Shown: positions 50,058-60,717 of the stretch, piece by piece
Numbering within the stretch: the first letter of the stretch is position 1
Layout: each line of letters begins with the position of its first letter
Assembly: GCF_036226445.1 (NCBI RefSeq)
Contig: NZ_CP108474.1
Span: forward strand, 5,704,001-5,768,000
DNA length: 64,000 nt
Source of the DNA: Streptomyces sp. NBC_01255
GTDB lineage: Bacteria > Actinomycetota > Actinomycetes > Streptomycetales > Streptomycetaceae
Direction of reading: 5' to 3'
Position numbers and translations under genes: made by a program
Notes under the pieces: generated by a model
Database searches by the model: none
What the model was told of the DNA's origin: nothing
What the model saw: only the letters and a program-made list of their open reading frames with translations

Positions 50058-50732
50058 GTGAACACCCAGATGCAGAACAACCTCTCCGCGAGCGGCCTTT
50101 ACACCGGCGCGCCGATGGACAATCGCTACGTCGTTCCGCGCTTCGTCGAGCGCACCTCGCAGGGCGTCCGCGAGTACGACCCGTACGCGAAGCTCTTCGA
50201 GGAGCGCGTGATCTTCCTCGGCGTGCAGATCGACGACGCCTCCGCCAACGACGTCATGGCGCAGCTCCTGTGCCTGGAGTCGATGGACCCGGACCGCGAC
50301 ATCTCGATCTACATCAACAGCCCCGGTGGCTCCTTCACCGCGCTGACGGCGATCTACGACACGATGCAGTTCGTGAAGCCGGACATCCAGACGGTCTGCA
50401 TGGGCCAGGCGGCCTCCGCCGCGGCCGTGCTGCTCGCCGCCGGCACCCCCGGCAAGCGGATGGCCCTGCCGAACGCCCGCGTGCTGATCCACCAGCCCTC
50501 CGGCGGCACCGGCCGTGAGCAGCTCTCCGACCTGGAGATCGCGGCCCGCGAGATCCTGCGGATGCGCAGCCAGCTGGAAGAGATGCTGGCCAAGCACTCC
50601 TCGACGCCGATCGAGAAGATCCGCGAGGACATCGAGCGTGACAAGATCCTGACCGCCGAGGACGCCCTCGCGTACGGCCTGGTCGACCAGATCGTCTCGA
50701 CCCGCAAGAGCACGGCCTCCGCGGAGCGCTGA
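50058..50732 (+). CDS. clpP2: ATP-dependent Clp protease proteolytic subunit 2
   Basis: 224 residues from GTG 50058; ATG 50070 is an alternative start, since the AGGA site is close to the GTG. Partner of ClpP1 in the mixed protease. Ser in [14 protein letters not shown], His in VLIHQPSGG, Asp in [19 protein letters not shown]. The N-terminal propeptide is longer than in ClpP1 ([30 protein letters not shown]). Transcribed with clpP1; clpX follows after 156 bases and may have its own promoter. Confidence 0.96.
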   Translation: MNTQMQNNLSASGLYTGAPMDNRYVVPRFVERTSQGVREYDPYAKLFEERVIFLGVQIDDASANDVMAQLLCLESMDPDRDISIYINSPGGSFTALTAIYDTMQFVKPDIQTVCMGQAASAAAVLLAAGTPGKRMALPNARVLIHQPSGGTGREQLSDLEIAAREILRMRSQLEEMLAKHSSTPIEKIREDIERDKILTAEDALAYGLVDQIVSTRKSTASAER

Positions 50733-50888
50733 CGCCCGACCTTCCCTCGGCACGGGGCACAGGACGCATTCCCGTCCATGTGAACCGTGCCAAGGGGGGC
50801 CCGAACGGGGGGCCCGGCAAGGTACCGTCGAATATGAGGCACCAGGAGTCGCTGAACCAAGCACTCCCAGGCGAAGGGGAAGCACCTC

Positions 50889-52172
<1,284 letters not shown>

Positions 52173-52181
52173 CGGTAAGCA

Positions 52182-52226
52182 ATGAGTGAGGGGGTCCCGC
52201 CTTCGTGGCGGGACCCCCTCACTCAT
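52182..52226. terminator. Bidirectional hairpin terminator
   Basis: A perfect 20-bp stem (52182-52201 with 52207-52226) with loop TTCGT between clpX and the convergent repeat protein gene. Confidence 0.92.
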
Positions 52227-52248
52227 GTCCGGTCGGTGACTCCGAGGT

Positions 52249-53217
52249 TCAGAGCTTGACGCGGACTTCCTTGCGCAGCTTGGCGGCGATGGAGGCGGCG
52301 TCCTCCATCGAGCCTTCCTTGCCCGCGAGCATGTCGGCCATGTTCATCGGAACGACGAAGCCGACCGTGCTGTGGTCCGCCCACACGCAGACGGTCATGG
52401 CGAACGCCGGGGTGGACTTGGCCGGGTCGGCCTCGGACTTGGCCTGCTGGCACTTGAGGATGGCGCCGTCCAGCTCCGCGGGCGTGAACTCCTGCGGGCT
52501 GCCGACCAGATTCATCTCCGGCTCCCCGGGCTTGCTCTGGCCCTTCTCCTTCTCGGACTTCGCCTTGATGCCCGTGAACACGTCGTCGACGACCTTCTCG
52601 GGGTCGTCGATCTCGCCGTAGAGGCCACTGAAGGAGAGCATCTTGCCGCCGAGCGGGTTGGCGGCGTCCTTCACCTCATAGCTGGCGCCGACGTTCGTGG
52701 CGTTCTTGACGCCGTTCTGCTGGGCCTCCTTGAGGGAGTCCTTGTCGCCGCCCTCGCTGCCGGGCTTCTTCTTGTACTCGGTGAGCACCGTGTCCGGGGT
52801 GGTCAGCTTGTGCGGGCCGTCGTCCGCGACCGAGGCGCCTGCGCCGCCCCCGAACACGAAGTACGCGCCCACGCCGAGCGCCGCCACGACCGCGACCGCG
52901 CCGATGATCCAGCCGGCCTTGGACTTCTTCGGGGCCGGCGGGTGCGGGACGTAGCCGCCGGGGCCCTGGGGGGCGCCGTACTGCGGCTGCTGGCCGTAGG
53001 GGCCCGGCTGCTGAGGCTGCGGGTAGCCGTAAGGGGGCTGCTGCGGAGGGACGCCCTGCGGGGCCTGCTGCGGGTATCCGTAACCCGGCTGCGGCGCCTG
53101 CGGCTGGCCGTACGGGCCCGGCTGCTGAGGCTGCTGGCCGTACGGGCCCGGCTGGCCGTAGGGGCCGGGCTGCTGGGGCGGCTGGCCGCCGTACGGGCCG
53201 GGCTGGTTGTAGCTCAT
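52249..53217 (-). CDS. Membrane protein with Gly/Pro/Tyr/Gln-rich repeats
   Basis: 322 residues. The first 95 are low-complexity repeats of the GPYGQP / QQPGPYG type, predicted cytoplasmic and disordered. KKSKAGWIIGAVAVVAALGVGAYFV is the single membrane helix. The outer domain of about 190 residues (TTPDTVLTEYKKKPGS..., MLSFSGLYGEIDDPEKVVDDVF, KCQQAKSEADPAKS, TVCVWADHSTVGFVVP) has two Cys that could pair. The architecture is common in streptomycetes; the outer domain has no known function. ATG 53217. It is divergent from valS. Confidence 0.8.
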   Translation of the reverse strand: MSYNQPGPYGGQPPQQPGPYGQPGPYGQQPQQPGPYGQPQAPQPGYGYPQQAPQGVPPQQPPYGYPQPQQPGPYGQQPQYGAPQGPGGYVPHPPAPKKSKAGWIIGAVAVVAALGVGAYFVFGGGAGASVADDGPHKLTTPDTVLTEYKKKPGSEGGDKDSLKEAQQNGVKNATNVGASYEVKDAANPLGGKMLSFSGLYGEIDDPEKVVDDVFTGIKAKSEKEKGQSKPGEPEMNLVGSPQEFTPAELDGAILKCQQAKSEADPAKSTPAFAMTVCVWADHSTVGFVVPMNMADMLAGKEGSMEDAASIAAKLRKEVRVKL

Positions 53218-53343
53218 CGACAGGTTCCCCTCACAGGATGTTTATGGCTACCGAACATCCTGGCGGAACCGCCGAGGCGGAAGTGCGGCGGGGGCCACAC
53301 CGTTACCGAACCAAAGCGTTTCAGGACGGGGCGGGGACACCCC

Positions 53344-53349
53344 TAAACT
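53344..53349 (+). promoter_or_regulatory. -10 element of a leaderless promoter for valS
   Basis: TAAACT (TANNNT) ends six bases before GTG 53356. The six bases between are GGCCCC, so no ribosome site exists. Confidence 0.6.
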
Positions 53350-53355
53350 GGCCCC

Positions 53356-55977
53356 GTGACCGAGAACACTCAGCAGCAGACAGCGCCCACCACCGAACTG
53401 CCGACCCAGTACGCGCCGGCCGAGGTAGAGGGGCCGCTGTACGAGCGCTGGGTAGACCGGGGGTACTTCGAGGCGGACGCGAAGAGCGAGAAGCCCGCGT
53501 ACACGATCGTCATCCCGCCGCCGAACGTCACCGGGTCGCTGCACCTGGGCCACGCCTTCGAGCACACGCTGATCGACGCCCTCACCCGCCGTAAGCGGAT
53601 GCAGGGCTTCGAGACGCTGTGGCAGCCGGGCATGGACCACGCGGGCATCGCCACCCAGAACGTCGTCGAGCGCGAGCTCGCCAAGGAGGGCAAGTCCCGC
53701 CACGACCTGGGCCGCGAGGCCTTCGTCGAGCGCGTCTGGGAGTGGAAGGCCGAGTCCGGCGGTCAGATCGCCGGTCAGATGCGCCGCCTCGGTGAGGGCC
53801 TGGCGTGGAGCCGGGACCGCTTCACCATGGACGAGGGGCTGTCCCGCGCCGTCCAGACGGTCTTCAAGAAGATGTTCGACGACGGCCTGATCTACCGCGC
53901 CGAGCGCATCATCAACTGGTGCCCGCGCTGTCTGACGGCCATCTCCGACATCGAGGTCGACTACCAGGACGACGACGGCGAGCTCGTCTCCATGAAGTAC
54001 GGCGAGGGTGACGACACCATCGTCGTCGCGACCACCCGCGCGGAGACGATGCTCGGTGACACCGCCGTCGCCGTCCACCCCGACGACGAGCGCTACGCCC
54101 ACCTGATCGGCAAGCGGATCAGGCTGCCGCTGACCGACCGTACGATCCCGGTCGTCGCGGACACCCACGTCGACCCGGAGTTCGGCACGGGCGCGGTCAA
54201 GGTGACCCCGGCGCACGACCCGAACGACTTCGCGATCGGCCAGCGCCACGGCCTCGAGTCCATCGAGGTCCTCGACGAGCGCGGCGTCATCACCGTCCAC
54301 GGCCCCTTCCAGGGCCTGGACCGCTTCGAGGCGCGCTCCGCGATCGTCGCCGCCCTGCGCGCCGACGGCCGGATCGTCGCCGAGAAGCGTCCGTACGTCC
54401 ACTCCGTCGGGCACTGCTCGCGCTGCAAGACCACGCTGGAGCCGCGCCTGTCGCTCCAGTGGTGGGTCAAGGTCGAGACGCTGGCCAAGGCCGCCGGCGA
54501 CGCGGTCCGCGACGGTCAGGTGAACATCCACCCGGCCGACATGTCGCAGCGCTACTTCGACTGGGTCGACAACCTCAACGACTGGTGCATCTCGCGCCAG
54601 CTGTGGTGGGGCCACCGCATCCCGGTCTGGCACGGCCCGAACGGCGAACTGGTCTGCGTCGGCCCCGACGAGCAGCCGCCGACGGGCGAGGGCTGGACGC
54701 AGGACACCGACGTCCTCGACACGTGGTTCTCGTCCGGCCTGTGGCCGTTCTCGACGATGGGCTGGCCGGAGCAGACGCCCGACCTGGAGAAGTTCTACCC
54801 GAACTCCGTCCTGGTCACCGGCTACGACCTCATGTTCTTCTGGGTCGCCCGCATGATGATGTTCGGCCTGTACGCGATGGACGGTCAGCCGCCGTTCCGC
54901 ACGATCGCGTTCCACGGCATGGTCCGTGACGAGTTCGGCAAGAAGATGTCGAAGTCGTTCGGGAACACGGTCAACCCGCTGGACTGGATGGACAAGTACG
55001 GCTCCGACGCCCTGCGCTTCACCCTGGCCAAGGGTGCCAACCCGGGTGTGGACGTCCCGATCGGCGAGGACTGGGTCCAGGCGTCCCGGAACTTCGCCAA
55101 CAAGATCTGGAACGCGACCCGCTTCGCCATGATGAACGGCGCCACGGTCGAGGGCCCGCTGCCGGACGTCGCGGACATGTCGGCGACCGACCGCTGGATC
55201 CTCTCGCGACTGAACAAGGTCGTCTCCGAGGCGGACGCCTTCTACGACGACTACCAGTTCGCGAAGCTCGCCGACGCCCTCTACCACTTCGCGTGGGACG
55301 AGGTCTTCGACTGGTACGTCGAGCTGTCGAAGACGACCTTCTTCGACGGTGGCGAGCAGGCCAAGGTCTCGGCCCGGGTCCTCGGTGAGGTCCTCGACGT
55401 CACCCTGCGTCTGCTGCACCCGATCGTCCCCTTCGTCACCGACACCCTGTGGACCACCCTCACCGGCGGCGAGTCCCTCGTCATCGCGGACTGGCCCAAG
55501 GACAGCGGCTTCCGCGACGAGGCCGCCGAGAAGGAGATCGAGCTGGTCCAGCAGGTCGTCACGGAGGTCCGCCGCTTCCGTTCCGACCAGGGACTCCAGC
55601 CCGGTCAGAAGGTTCCGGCACGGCTCGACGTGACCGGTACCGCGCTGGCCCCGCACGAGGCGGCCATCCGTCAGCTGCTGCGTCTCCAGCCGGAGGGCGA
55701 GGGCTTCTCCGCCACCGCCTCCCTGCCGGTCGCCGGGGCGACGGTCGCGCTCGACCTGTCGGGCACGATCGACGTGGCCGCGGAGCGCAAGCGCCTCGCG
55801 AAGGACCTCGCGGCCGCCGAGAAGGAGAAGGCCCAGGCGAACGGGAAGCTCGGCAACGAGGCCTTCCTCGCCAAGGCCCCGGACAACGTGGTCGACAAGA
55901 TCCGCACCCGCCTCGCCAAGGCGGACGAGGACATCGCCCGTATCCAGACCCAGCTGGCGAACCTGCCGCAGGCCTAG
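53356..55977 (+). CDS. valS: Valyl-tRNA synthetase
   Basis: 873 residues. Class I synthetase charging tRNA-Val. HIGH motif as HLGH in [21 protein letters not shown] in [18 protein letters not shown], an editing (CP1) domain ([22 protein letters not shown]), the anticodon-binding helical domain and a C-terminal coiled-coil arm ([23 protein letters not shown]). GTG 53356 is probably leaderless. No T-box element is seen upstream, and the gap is too short to hold one. Confidence 0.97.
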   Translation: MTENTQQQTAPTTELPTQYAPAEVEGPLYERWVDRGYFEADAKSEKPAYTIVIPPPNVTGSLHLGHAFEHTLIDALTRRKRMQGFETLWQPGMDHAGIATQNVVERELAKEGKSRHDLGREAFVERVWEWKAESGGQIAGQMRRLGEGLAWSRDRFTMDEGLSRAVQTVFKKMFDDGLIYRAERIINWCPRCLTAISDIEVDYQDDDGELVSMKYGEGDDTIVVATTRAETMLGDTAVAVHPDDERYAHLIGKRIRLPLTDRTIPVVADTHVDPEFGTGAVKVTPAHDPNDFAIGQRHGLESIEVLDERGVITVHGPFQGLDRFEARSAIVAALRADGRIVAEKRPYVHSVGHCSRCKTTLEPRLSLQWWVKVETLAKAAGDAVRDGQVNIHPADMSQRYFDWVDNLNDWCISRQLWWGHRIPVWHGPNGELVCVGPDEQPPTGEGWTQDTDVLDTWFSSGLWPFSTMGWPEQTPDLEKFYPNSVLVTGYDLMFFWVARMMMFGLYAMDGQPPFRTIAFHGMVRDEFGKKMSKSFGNTVNPLDWMDKYGSDALRFTLAKGANPGVDVPIGEDWVQASRNFANKIWNATRFAMMNGATVEGPLPDVADMSATDRWILSRLNKVVSEADAFYDDYQFAKLADALYHFAWDEVFDWYVELSKTTFFDGGEQAKVSARVLGEVLDVTLRLLHPIVPFVTDTLWTTLTGGESLVIADWPKDSGFRDEAAEKEIELVQQVVTEVRRFRSDQGLQPGQKVPARLDVTGTALAPHEAAIRQLLRLQPEGEGFSATASLPVAGATVALDLSGTIDVAAERKRLAKDLAAAEKEKAQANGKLGNEAFLAKAPDNVVDKIRTRLAKADEDIARIQTQLANLPQA

Positions 55978-55989
55978 TACGGCACAGGG

Positions 55990-56025
55990 AGGGGCCCGGA
56001 ACCGGTTACTCGGTTCCGGGCCCCT
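55990..56025. terminator. Bidirectional hairpin terminator
   Basis: A perfect 15-bp stem (55990-56004 with 56011-56025) and six-base loop, then TTCG, between valS and the convergent glycosyltransferase gene. Confidence 0.9.
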
Positions 56026-56038
56026 TTCGCGTTGTCCG

Positions 56039-57376
56039 TCAGGACTCCGTGGCCACCGGGCCGACGCCCGCCGTCTCGGAGTTGCGGCGGGTCTTGGCCC
56101 AGCCGGTGCGGCCGCGGACTAGGCGGACGAAGCCGCGCGCCGAGACGATGAACAGGTGGTACGCGTACAGCCAGAGCGCGAAGCCCCACAGCAGGCCCTT
56201 GATCCGGGAGCGGTCAGGGGCGAACTCGCGGCGGTAGACCGGGCCCCAGAGGAGGAACGGGACGATCGAGACGACCGCCAGGGCGAGGGCGAGGGGCCAG
56301 GCGGCCAGCAGGACTCCGCCCCCGAGTATCAGCACGGCGAGCATGACGGCGGTCAGGAGCAGCGTCGCGAGGTGGGCTATGGGCTGGAAGAAGGTGTAGA
56401 GCGATTCCAGGACGCCGCGCGCCTTGTAGTGGCGGGAGCCGATGATCCGGCTGCTGTAGCGGACGCAGGTGATGTTGCCCTGGGCCCAGCGGGTGCGCTG
56501 CGTGAGGAAGCGGCGGGTGTACGGGAGTGCTTCCTGCGTGACCCAGGTGTCGTGGACGTGGGTGACCTGGTAGCCGGCGAGGCGCATGTGGAGGCCGAGC
56601 TCGTAGTCCTCCAGGAGGGCGTCCCGCTGCCACGGGCGGCGCTCGGCGGCGGCGATCCGGTCGAGGGCGGTGAGGCGGGTGAACTGGCCGTTGCCGCCGA
56701 GGCCGACGGAGCCGGTACGGCGGCGCAGGAGCTGCATGCCGGTGTTGGAGACGGCGAACTCGACGTCCTGCATGCGGATGAGGAGGCGGGCGTAGGCGTT
56801 GGCGAGCCTGCCCCGGTGTTCCAGGGGGCGTTCGTCGTCGATGTTGCGCATCCGTACGCCGATCTGGACGCCGCCCGTCTCGGGGTCGCCGAAGGCGTCC
56901 GGGCCGCTGACGTGCGCGAGGGCGTCGGGAGAGACCTGGCCGTCGGCGTCGACGACGCAGACGATCACACGGTCGCGGTCGACGGCGTCGCCGAGGTGGG
57001 TGTTCAGAGCCGTGTAGGCCGAGTTGAGCGCTGCGCCCTTGCCGACGCGCGCGTCGGGGCGGGTCCGGGAGACCAGGTGGATGTGGCGGTCCCGGCCCGC
57101 GAGGGAGGTGACGATCGGGGCGGTCAGGTCGTCGCTCGCGTCGTCGATGACCCAGACGTGGGCGGCGGGGAAGTCCGTACGCAGCCGGGTGACCGTCGTC
57201 GCGATTACGGCCTCCTCGTCGCGGCAGGGGACGAAGAAGTGCCAGTCGTACGCGGTGGGGTCGCCGAGCTCGGAGGGGCGGCGGCGGGCGTAGGCGTGGC
57301 GGGCGCCCGCCCAGTAGACGAGGAAGCCGCCGAGGAGGAGGAACGGGAAGACGTACAGCAGGAGGTGGAGGCTCAT
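56039..57376 (-). CDS. Membrane glycosyltransferase, family 2 (processive type)
   Basis: 445 residues from ATG 57374-57376 (GGAG upstream). An N-terminal helix (LLLYVFPFLLLGGFLVYWAG), then a GT-A catalytic domain: HFFVPCRDEEAVI, WVIDDASDD, the nucleotide/metal DADG in VCVVDADGQ, a GNGQF acceptor loop, LEDYELGLHM (general base Asp) and QRTRWAQGN, the QxxRW motif of processive synthases. Four or five C-terminal helices follow. Such enzymes polymerise and export sugars, as in hyaluronan, cellulose and poly-GlcNAc synthases. It lies 34 bases after wecB, whose product UDP-ManNAc is a plausible donor. Confidence 0.88.
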   Translation of the reverse strand: MSLHLLLYVFPFLLLGGFLVYWAGARHAYARRRPSELGDPTAYDWHFFVPCRDEEAVIATTVTRLRTDFPAAHVWVIDDASDDLTAPIVTSLAGRDRHIHLVSRTRPDARVGKGAALNSAYTALNTHLGDAVDRDRVIVCVVDADGQVSPDALAHVSGPDAFGDPETGGVQIGVRMRNIDDERPLEHRGRLANAYARLLIRMQDVEFAVSNTGMQLLRRRTGSVGLGGNGQFTRLTALDRIAAAERRPWQRDALLEDYELGLHMRLAGYQVTHVHDTWVTQEALPYTRRFLTQRTRWAQGNITCVRYSSRIIGSRHYKARGVLESLYTFFQPIAHLATLLLTAVMLAVLILGGGVLLAAWPLALALAVVSIVPFLLWGPVYRREFAPDRSRIKGLLWGFALWLYAYHLFIVSARGFVRLVRGRTGWAKTRRNSETAGVGPVATES

Positions 57377-57410
57377 GGGGGTCTCCAATGGGGGGAGGGG
57401 AGCGGTGGGC

Positions 57411-58586
57411 TCAGGCGGCGGCGGTGGCGGCGGCATGGGCCGGGGCCGGGCGCGCGGCCGGGACGGCCGGGGCCGTGCCGCGTTCGGTGATCAGGGCCCT
57501 GAGCAGTCCGGCGATCCGGTCGGACGCGGTGCCGTCGCCGTACGGGCTGGGGAGCGTGGCCAGGCGTCGCAGGCCGAGTCCGCCCTCCGCGAGCCGGCGG
57601 CGGGCCGCCTCGCCGATTCCGGGGCCCGGCTCGACGAGGTCGGCGAAGTCGGCGAGGGACTCGGGGCGTTCGGTGGAGCGGCGGACGACCACGAGCGGGC
57701 GGCCGAGGACCGTCGTCTCCTCCTGGATGCCGCCGGAGTCGGAGACGATCAGCGCCGCGTGCCGGGCGAGCGCGAGGAACGTGCCGTACCCGGCCGGGGG
57801 CAGCACCGTCAGCCCTTCGAGGAGCGACAGCAGGCCCGCCGCCTCGACGCGGGCGTGGGTGCGGGGGTGGAGGGGGAGGACGACCGGCAGCTCGCGGGCG
57901 AGGGCGGCGAGCTCCTCCAGGACGGCGGCGAGCGCGGCGGGGTCGTCGGTGTTCTCCGGCCGGTGGACGGTGGCGAGGACGTAGCCGTCGGGCGCGAGAC
58001 CGCTGACGGCGAGCAGGCGCGCCCGCTCCTCCGCCGGGGGGAGGTGGTCCTGGACGGCTTCGACGACGGTATTGCCGGTGACGGCGATCCGTTCCTCGGG
58101 CACGCCCTCGGCGAGGAGCAACTCGCGGTTGTCGGGGGTGGCCGCGCACAGGACGTCGGCGAGCCGGTCGATGAGGACCCGGTTGTGCTCCTCGGGCATG
58201 GCCCGGTCGTGGCTGCGGAGGCCCGCCTCGACATGGACGAGGGGGAGGCCGCGGGCGTTGGCGGCGAGGGCGCCGGAGAGTGCGGCGTTGGTGTCGCCCT
58301 GGACGACGACGGCGAGTGGGGGATCGGCCGCGAAACGCTCGTCGAGGCCGGTGAGCGCGGCGGCGACCTGCACGGCCCGGGGCTGCCCGCCGACACCGGT
58401 GAGGTACTCGGGCTCGGGCAGCCCCAGCTCGTCGAGGAAGCTGCCGGAGAGCGCGTCGTCGTAGTGCTGGCCGGTGTGGACGACCCGGGCGGCGGGGCCG
58501 AGGGACCGGATGAGCTCGGCGAGCTTCACGAGCTCGGGGCGGGTGCCGAGGACGACGGCGACGCTGCGGGCGGGGAGAGTCTTCAT
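57411..58586 (-). CDS. wecB: UDP-N-acetylglucosamine 2-epimerase (non-hydrolysing)
   Basis: 391 residues from ATG 58584-58586. Interconverts UDP-GlcNAc and UDP-ManNAc. GT-B fold marks: VVLGTRPELVKLAEL, HTGQHYD, VVVQGDTNAALSGALAA, PLVHVEAGLRSHDRAMPEE, ATVHRPENTDD and VSDSGGIQEE with the following TERPE. The C-terminus is an Ala/Pro-rich tail. The upstream in-frame extension of 64 codons is Arg/Pro-rich and not coding. It is preceded by 11-bp-spaced GCAACCGT repeats and the response regulator gene, and followed by the glycosyltransferase. Confidence 0.92.
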   Translation of the reverse strand: MKTLPARSVAVVLGTRPELVKLAELIRSLGPAARVVHTGQHYDDALSGSFLDELGLPEPEYLTGVGGQPRAVQVAAALTGLDERFAADPPLAVVVQGDTNAALSGALAANARGLPLVHVEAGLRSHDRAMPEEHNRVLIDRLADVLCAATPDNRELLLAEGVPEERIAVTGNTVVEAVQDHLPPAEERARLLAVSGLAPDGYVLATVHRPENTDDPAALAAVLEELAALARELPVVLPLHPRTHARVEAAGLLSLLEGLTVLPPAGYGTFLALARHAALIVSDSGGIQEETTVLGRPLVVVRRSTERPESLADFADLVEPGPGIGEAARRRLAEGGLGLRRLATLPSPYGDGTASDRIAGLLRALITERGTAPAVPAARPAPAHAAATAAA

Positions 58587-58629
58587 GCTGTCGAAGGTGA
58601 CCGGCCTCGGTCGCGCGCTCCGGTGGCCG

Positions 58630-58648
58630 ACGGTTGCGGAACGGTTGC
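58630..58648 (-). promoter_or_regulatory. Direct repeats with 11-bp period, possible response-regulator site
   Basis: On the minus strand, GCAACCGT-TCC-GCAACCGT, 44-62 bases before the wecB start. Eight-base direct repeats one helical turn apart are the usual target form of OmpR-family regulators, one of which is encoded just upstream. Confidence 0.5.
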
Positions 58649-58758
58649 CATGTGGCCGGGCGGGGGAGGTCGGGACGTCCGCCCGGGCCTTACGTCCCTG
58701 ATCGGGGGTGGTACGCGTCACCCCGGGTCGGGCGGGGCGGCGGGGTCCCGTACCCCGG

Positions 58759-59478
58759 CTAGCCGCCCGCGCTTCCACCGATCCGTGCCGGGCGGTCCGC
58801 GCTCTCGTAGCGGTAGCCCAGGCCTCGTACCGCCTCCAGCGGGTCGCGGGAGTGGGGGCCGCCGGCGGTGCGGAGTTTGCGGCGGAGGCGGAGCACGGCG
58901 AACTTCACCCGGTCACGGCCGATGGCCAGCGCGTCGTCCCAGACCTGGTCGAGGAGCTGCTCGGTGGTCACGACCCGGCCCCGGTTGCGGACGAGGACCT
59001 GGAGCAGCCGGTACTCGATGTCACTGAGCCGGATCTCGCTGCCCTGCCAGAGCGCGGCGCGCCGCTCCGGTACGAGCCTCAGGTCCTCCTCGACGGGTTC
59101 GCCCGCCCATTTCCGGGGCCCCGACCTGCGGAGCAGGGCCTCGATACGGGCCAGCAGCTCCGTGTGGGCGAAGGGTTTGACCAGGTAGTCGTCGGCTCCC
59201 GAGCGCAGCCCGCGGACCCGGTCGTCGACATCGCCGAGGCCGGAGAGGACGAGGACCGGCAGATCGCTCATGTCCCGGGTGCGGTCGAGGACCTCCCAGC
59301 CGTCGAGTTCGGGCAGGAGGAGGTCCAGGACCATCAGGGACGGGCGTTCCGCGAAGAGGAGCCGGAGGCCCTCGCGGCCGTCGCCGGCCACCGAGACCTC
59401 GTATCCGCGTCGGGTCAGGAGGACCCGCAGGGCCAGGGCGAGGTCCGGGTCGTCCTCCACGATCAGCAGCCGGGTCAC
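58759..59478 (-). CDS. OmpR-family response regulator
   Basis: 239 residues. Receiver domain: acidic pair in LLIVEDDPDL, phospho-acceptor Asp in LMVLDLLLPELDGWEV, Ser/Thr in VLVLSGLGD, Lys in DDYLVKPFAHTELLARI. The OmpR-type winged helix (about 135-225) includes LSDIEYRLLQVLVRNRGRVVTTEQLLDQVW and VLRLRRKL ... VRGLGYRYES. GTG 59476-59478 overlaps the kinase stop, so the pair is coupled. The adjacent wecB operon has 11-bp direct repeats that suit this DNA-binding domain. Confidence 0.92.
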   Translation of the reverse strand: MTRLLIVEDDPDLALALRVLLTRRGYEVSVAGDGREGLRLLFAERPSLMVLDLLLPELDGWEVLDRTRDMSDLPVLVLSGLGDVDDRVRGLRSGADDYLVKPFAHTELLARIEALLRRSGPRKWAGEPVEEDLRLVPERRAALWQGSEIRLSDIEYRLLQVLVRNRGRVVTTEQLLDQVWDDALAIGRDRVKFAVLRLRRKLRTAGGPHSRDPLEAVRGLGYRYESADRPARIGGSAGG

Positions 59479-60626
59479 CGCCGGGCCGCCGCCCCTGCGG
59501 TGCGGCGGCCGGTGAGCGGCAGCCGTACGGTGAAGACGGCGCCCGGCCGGCCCTCGCGGTCGCGGACCGTGATGGTCCCGCCGTGCAGCCGCACGGCGTC
59601 CAGCGCGCCCGCCAGGCCGAGCCCGGTGCCGGGGAAGCCGTCGCGGCGGGCGTTGGGCGCGCGGACGAACGGCGTGAAGATCTCCTCGTGGTACTCCAGG
59701 GGGACCCCGATGCCGGTGTCCTTCACCTGGATCGTCCAGTGGCCGTCGGCGGCGCGGCCGACGACCTCGACCCGGCCGTCCTCCGGGGTGAAGCGCAGCG
59801 CGTTGCCGAGGAGCTCCTCCAGGGCGCCCGTCAGCATCCCGGCGTCGGCGACGAGCGGCGGGCCGCCGGGCGGGCAGTCGGCCGCGATGTACGGGCCGTC
59901 GCCCTCGGCCCGCTGGAGCGCTTCGAGGACCACGCGCTCGATCAGCTCGTCGACGAGGACCTCGCCGAGCCTCGGCTCCGCGCGGGGCGCGCCGACGGCC
60001 GCCCTCGGCAGGTCCTCGGCCACCGACCGCATCCGCTGCGCGTTGCGCCGGATGGCGTCCACGAACGAGGTCTGCTCCGGGTTCAGCGGTCCGGAGGCCG
60101 GGTCGAGGAGCAGTTCGGCGAAGCTCAGGACGGTGGCGAGCGGGGTCCGCAGCTCGTGGAGGGCCCGGCCGGCGAAGGCGGCCCGATCGTCGGCGAGCGT
60201 CACCAGATTCCGTACCTGCTCGTACAGGCCGTCCTCCGCCTCGCGCTGCCGCGTCACGTCCTCGACGAGCCACAGGTGCCCGAGCGGCCGGTCGCCGTCC
60301 CCGACCGGGGCCCGGCGGCGGCGCAGCACCCGGCCGTCCCGCAGGTGGTAGTCGGTGGTGCGGGTGACGGGCCCGTACGTCTCGCTCTCCTCCAGGAGCC
60401 GGTCCCGCTCCTCCGGCCGGTCCAGCATGCCCGCCAGATGGCCGACGATCCGCTCCCGCGGCGTACCGGGGGAGAGGTCCAGTCCCACGGGCAGCCGCAG
60501 GAGGGTGCTGAGGCGGCGGTTCACGCGGACGACCTGCAGGTCGTGGTCGAGGAAGAGGGCCGCCTGGGGGAGGGCGTCGAGGAGAGCGGCGGCGAAGGAG
60601 AGCTGCTCCTGGGATGCTTCGTGCAC
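59475..60626 (-). CDS. Cytoplasmic PAS-domain sensor histidine kinase
   Basis: 383 residues from GTG 60624-60626. No membrane helices. An N-terminal PAS-like domain (LLDALPQAALFLDHDLQVVRVNRR), a PAC-type end (GHLWLVEDVTRQREAEDGL), HisKA with the phosphorylated His in FAGRALHELRTPLATVL, and an ATPase domain: N box ELLGNALRF, G1 VKDTGIGVP, G2 GFPGTGLGLAG. It must sense an internal signal, perhaps redox, a ligand or energy state. Transcribed with the response regulator (GTGA overlap). It is divergent from the NarL-type kinase gene, with 91 bases between. Confidence 0.92.
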   Translation of the reverse strand: MHEASQEQLSFAAALLDALPQAALFLDHDLQVVRVNRRLSTLLRLPVGLDLSPGTPRERIVGHLAGMLDRPEERDRLLEESETYGPVTRTTDYHLRDGRVLRRRRAPVGDGDRPLGHLWLVEDVTRQREAEDGLYEQVRNLVTLADDRAAFAGRALHELRTPLATVLSFAELLLDPASGPLNPEQTSFVDAIRRNAQRMRSVAEDLPRAAVGAPRAEPRLGEVLVDELIERVVLEALQRAEGDGPYIAADCPPGGPPLVADAGMLTGALEELLGNALRFTPEDGRVEVVGRAADGHWTIQVKDTGIGVPLEYHEEIFTPFVRAPNARRDGFPGTGLGLAGALDAVRLHGGTITVRDREGRPGAVFTVRLPLTGRRTAGAAARR

Positions 60627-60717
60627 ATTTCTGAGTCAAACAGCAATGTGGGCGAAGTGCCCGATCTCACACCAGAAGGGACTTCGGGTCCACGGCTTCG
60701 GGACGAAAGACCTTGGA

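Noticed and set aside
53218..53355. T-box or other riboswitch before valS
   Set aside because: The gap is short, and TAAACT six bases before the GTG points to a leaderless transcript with no leader to fold.
53248..55656. 802-codon open frame on the minus strand opposite valS
   Set aside because: It is the mirror of a certain gene in very G+C-rich DNA, its protein is Val/Gly/Asp/Arg-rich without motifs, and it has no start region of its own.
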